Shown in pieces: positions 59,735-64,000 of a stretch of 64,000 nt of DNA. Made by a program: the position numbers and the translations under genes. The first letter of the stretch is position 1. Each line of letters starts with the position of its first letter. Source of the stretch: Parus major (lineage: Eukaryota > Chordata > Aves > Passeriformes > Paridae); NCBI RefSeq assembly GCF_001522545.3, contig NC_031799.1:48434096-48498095 (forward strand), written 5' to 3'. Under the pieces are notes generated by a model, which saw only the letters and a list, made by a program, of their open reading frames with translations, was not told the DNA's origin and made no database searches.

Positions 59735-60123
59735 TGTAGCTAATTTTATTAGATAAATTAGATTTTATAAGATACTGTAGTCCTTTAGGGAATTTCTCTT
59801 GAAGATATCTATAATAAAAGAAAGTAGCATTATATATTCATTTGTACACATGAACACATTGAAATTAACAAGAAGTAAAGAAGAAGAAAAACATTAGAGT
59901 CCAATTTTTCTTACACTTAATATACACAATAGTTCTTTTGTATCACTGATCACTGGAAGAGCAGAAAAACCAATAAATTATTTTCTCAACCCATATGTAT
60001 GATACTATGGAATTTTGCTGAGCCTCTGAAGAGCAGCTGCTAAAGAAGGAGTAAGCCTAAGAGAAACTAAGTAGATTGCCTATAGTAATCCTATCCATGG
60101 AAAATGAGTGGATTTTCCAATTT
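59734..60123. other. Unannotated AT-rich DNA
   Basis: Unique sequence; nothing recognised. Confidence 0.6.
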
Positions 60124-60143
60124 AAAAAAAAAAAAAAAAAAAA
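60124..60143 (+). repeat. A20 homopolymer
   Basis: Twenty As followed by GAAAGAAAAGG. It might be a retrocopy poly(A), but no recognisable parent lies upstream. Confidence 0.9.
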
Positions 60144-63100
60144 GAAAGAAAAGGAGATAAGAGCAGTAAATTCTCAGGATTTTGTGATATTAGATATTCA
60201 TCTAAGAAATCAAAAGAAAATGAGTAAGGTCTTCTAAGGAAAATATATTATTTTCTCCAAAAATTATCACCTGCCTTACAAAACTTTTTGAGCTTTGTTA
60301 AGCCTCCTGACTTTCTAACAGGCCCATCACTTTTATATGATAATGAACTAATATACTGTATGCTCTTACAGGAAGAGAAAACCACCTCTATTTTTCCTGA
60401 AAATTTTGCACCCTGGGAAAGTAACATGTAAGTGTTTGACCTTCTCAGGGCAAGCCAAATCCTTTTGTTTTTTCCCTGGAAGAAAGATATTTCTTTATGC
60501 AAGAGAAAAGGTAAAAGTAATAAGTGTGCAGATGAACTAGATAAATTTAATGGTCACCAAAACATTGTTTCAAACAGTCTGCAGAGCTCAGCAGAATCAT
60601 GAAGTCCTTGAATTAGCCTATTCAAATTAAATGTGAAGTGTTATTTGTTGAAGTCACTTTCAAACAATGCAATCTACATAAAATTACTGTGATTGTATTT
60701 ATTTATTTAACTTGAGTTTTGTTTGAAGAGTAGTGAAGGTAGCACTAAAATTTAAAAAACATATTTTTCCTTATTGCATAGGAAGAGCTTATTTTGTTAA
60801 ATCCCTGCATGCTGAGGTAGAAAGCAATTTTTCATGTGCATGGGAACCCAAGTAGGGTCTTGTCACAGCTCTGTCCAGAGTAGGATGCCTCACACTGAAT
60901 TCCTTCTGACTGACTGAGCATCTAGTGTGCATTTTTGTCTGGTCCACCTCAAAGAAGAGTGAGAAGTCCTAAGCCATGCTGATCTCATAAAGAATTTCTG
61001 AAAATAGCCATGGTTTGACTCAGCTCTGCTGTTTCCAATAATGGCTTTATTTTTTTTATTTAGAAATGCATTAATTTATTTTGAATGTCCTCTCTTCCAC
61101 TCAAGTAGTTTTTTGTTTCTCTTCCTGAACAGTAAATTTTCCCAATTTATTCTCTGGTGAAAGCTGCCTGTCTCCTTCCTCCAGACTAAAAGCTTTTCAA
61201 TCTGCTTTAGAGAGATCACTTTGCAAAATACATTGTATGATAATTACATTCCGTATGGACATCGCCTCCCTCTTAGAGTGAGAATACTTGTTCTCTCACT
61301 GCCACAGTTGTTTAGCTGTTTTTTCAGGTTTCACTGAGCTGTGATCATTCACTTCAATATATGAGAAATTATCTTAACCAAATTAAACTGGTTTGGTTTG
61401 GCTTATGTAATTTCTGATAGCTTTTAAATAAATCATGTAGATATTATCTGAACCAAAAAAAAAATCCAAAAAATGAACTGTACAAAAAGTAAGTCTGTAT
61501 GAAATTTCTGGTTTTTTTCCTATTTTATTTTATTTCTGAGTAGATTGATTGCACAAATGTGTTTTGATGGGTAGACATGGAAGGCTGAGGCCTGAAGAAA
61601 TGAACTCATTACTCAAAAACACAGGCTTTTCTCTAGACTTCTTTGAATTAGCACTACAATAAAAGTAAAAAAAACAAAAAAAACCAAAAAACAAACCTTG
61701 GATAAGTGTGTCCAATGCTGTTTTTGCATAAAATATTTATGTTCATTAAAAATTCATCTACTGAGAATCTTGTTCAATGAATATTTGAGATGCAACATGG
61801 ACCTTCAATCTTACATCTACATCATGGCCAAGTGGTGACTGTTTTGAATGTGCCATGAGTTGTCTGTGCCAATGTGGCAGATAATTTCACACAGTGGGAT
61901 CACAGAAGTAAAAGTCCTTACAAGGCAATTATAAGCTAATATAATATTTTTCTTTTTGCATTTTCAAAGAGATACATAGATGTTAATAGGCAGATAACTT
62001 CATGATAACTTTATGAAGTTTTTCCACATTTTTCTGTTCCTCTCAACCTATAGCCATGTAATTCACAGTTTATAAAATTTACTTTCTTATTAACCTAATC
62101 AATAGATTATCTTTCTTTCATTTGCATCAGTGCATCTGAGGAAGAAAATATCACACAATGCATACACTTTAAAAGCCATGAAAATAAGAGTCCAATATCT
62201 CCAAAACTGGAACTCATATTTTGTTTTCACTTACTATTAAAGCAACATGCAAACAAAGAAAAATAAAAACCAAAAAGAAACACACAAAAAACCCCAACCA
62301 TTACTAGATCATCCTCTCTTTTCTGTTTTAGTGTGGAAATTTTCTGATTTCCGTTATAAAGTGTGGAAGAAAAAAAGTAATACAAAGTACAAAAACACTA
62401 CCAGATCTCACAAACATTTAATTTTCTAAATATATTTTTTTTTGAGATCCAGGACTGAAAAAATAATAAAATGTCAAATGTGAACTAGAATTACAAATTA
62501 AAATTCATGCAGGGTAAATTCCTCTATATAAGTTGAAACACTTCATTGAAAACAAAGTTACATGGTTGAAACACTTGATGATGTCAAAAGACATATGTGG
62601 ACTGAAAATGGATTATCTGACTTAAAATATATCATGATATGTCAGCAATTAAAAAAAAATCCTAACATTTATTTGAATAGGAAATGTCTTCTCAGTGATT
62701 GTATAAGAACTTCTGGTATTCAAATACTGCAGATTCTTTACCTGAAGCTAGCCATGTAGTATTTTCCCCTTCTGCAAAACAAAATTATAATAGCTTCTGC
62801 TGAAGATGTGTGTTTAAGAAGAAATATTGTCAACAATATCAGGAATTCAAACATTATACTTATGGCAAAACCATAAAATGTTATACAGAATGTTGTTGTA
62901 TAATTCTGAAGTGTATCATTCAAGAATGCCTCCAAATATATCATATTCCAGGAGTTCACTGTCAGTTACATCCCCTTTCTACTCTAATTCTAAAAACTTT
63001 ACTTCCTGCTCTCTGGTAATGTCTCAAAGCCTATCCAAACAATAGTGGTTACATATCCACTAGAAGGAAATGAAGCTCAATGTTGCCACTTACAGTGTAG

Positions 63101-64000
63101 TTTACTTCATCTGTTGAAAGTCCTATAATATTATCACTGGTACAGTGTAATGATGCAGTACCTCAGACATAAACTGGTCCATTAACTTTCAAATGATCTA
63201 AAATCGGAGGGCTAGGCATGGCATCTTATTTTAGATCCAGTCTTTCTGGATTTTGCAATGTTGCTGTCTATCTGTGGGATGTAAAGGGATGTATATAGGA
63301 CTTTTTCCTGTAAAGTCCCCTATACACACAGAAAAAGTGAAAACTGCAACTAATTTGGGAAAATTAGGTCAGACAATGCCACACCAAGCATCTTGGTACT
63401 AATCTGTAGGATTTAAAGCAGCAAGGACATAAAGTCTAAGATCACAGTGAGTCACACACAGACATTATAATATTCTTAATTCCAATTTTACAGAAAATAA
63501 AACACAGGAACATGAGAGTACAAGCATAAAAAATTTCTTATGGGGTTGCTTAAAGCCAGTTGTTGGTGAAACAGGATTTTTATTATAAAAGAAGAAATGT
63601 ATCTTTGTCATTTGCTAATTCAGCAGCTCCCTTTTTCATTAAATGGGACTGTACTAACCAGGAATTAAGCGACAAAGTGCACACACACCCCAACCCATAA
63701 TCTGAAAAATTATCAGATTTTAATTTAAACAATTTAAAGAAGGATTACTAGGGACAGATCTCTCTGTTCACTTTCTCATATGTGAAATGAGAAGGATTGT
63801 ACCTATCCTTAAGTCTACTGATGAGCAGAACCCTGGTGCTGGGTTTGAACCTGCTTGCTTTCCTTTCTTTCTTCTTTTCCTCTACTCTTCTCTGCTGTTG
63901 CTTGATGCAGACCCCATACTTACCTTTAAAGCTTACACTGATTTTTGAGGAGGGTTTTAAGACCCTATCTGTGTTTAAAAAAATAGGCTCTTAACCCAGA
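60144..64000. other. Unannotated AT-rich DNA to window end
   Basis: No gene, CR1, LTR or long array recognised. Short A-rich stretches occur near 61666-61697 and 62250-62300. Confidence 0.55.

Noticed and set aside
1..64000. CRISPR array, bacterial operon or prophage
   Set aside because: No regularly spaced repeats with unique spacers and no prokaryotic gene organisation. The repeats are microsatellites and avian retroelements.
1..64000. tRNA, rRNA or snRNA gene
   Set aside because: No tRNA B-box with matching cloverleaf context or rRNA-like segment was noticed by eye; a tRNAscan or Rfam run would be needed to exclude small RNAs fully.

Overview
This window looks like AT-rich nuclear DNA from a bird. 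The main reason is the repeat content: many decayed CR1 LINE fragments ending in the avian CR1 tail (an ATTCTATGATTCT-like 3' end) and LTRs of avian endogenous-retrovirus type. Prokaryotic organisation is absent: there are no long ORFs, operons or ribosome-binding sites. Family calls rest on recognising repeat consensus sequences by eye; no database search was run. A passerine is plausible but not shown.

No protein-coding gene could be supported. The longest open frames are at most about 150 codons. Some lack an ATG, some are parts of CR1 or LTR elements, and some are microsatellite translations. The window is therefore best read as intergenic sequence or as part of a very large intron. Three stretches flanked by good splice-site consensus (30915-31068 +, 4510-4809 -, 19580-19815 -) are reported only as candidate non-coding exons.

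Layout. 1-4100: four-part scatter of unique AT-rich DNA and three CR1 pieces. 4979-5395: internally deleted LTR. 5400-9860: mostly featureless. 9864-10440: a TAGATA microsatellite and a CR1 tail. 11826-12288: CR1. 14121-15920: a TTTTA pentanucleotide array followed by a complete solo LTR with a perfect 5-bp target duplication. 15921-21710: no recognised repeat. 21711-22480: assembly gap. 23080-24965: a 61-bp interspersed repeat present twice, the second copy lying inside an antisense CR1. 25657-26223: antisense LTR. 28858-30290: two CR1 elements in opposite orientation. 30291-37493: mostly unique. 37494-38577: antisense LTR of the same family as the one at 4979. 40168-41190: two head-to-tail CR1 elements. 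43709-43960: CR1. 44934-45075: hexanucleotide array. 45734-45809: exact 38-bp tandem duplication. 52840-53882: opposed CR1 RT fragments. 54776-54867 and 59602-59733: ATT/TGA-type trinucleotide arrays. The remainder to 64000 is unique AT-rich sequence.

The elements do not form a working system. The most informative items are the intact solo LTR with its G-quadruplex, the duplicated 61-bp unit of unknown origin, the exact 38-bp duplication, and two microsatellites carrying a single N that probably hides an unknown array length.
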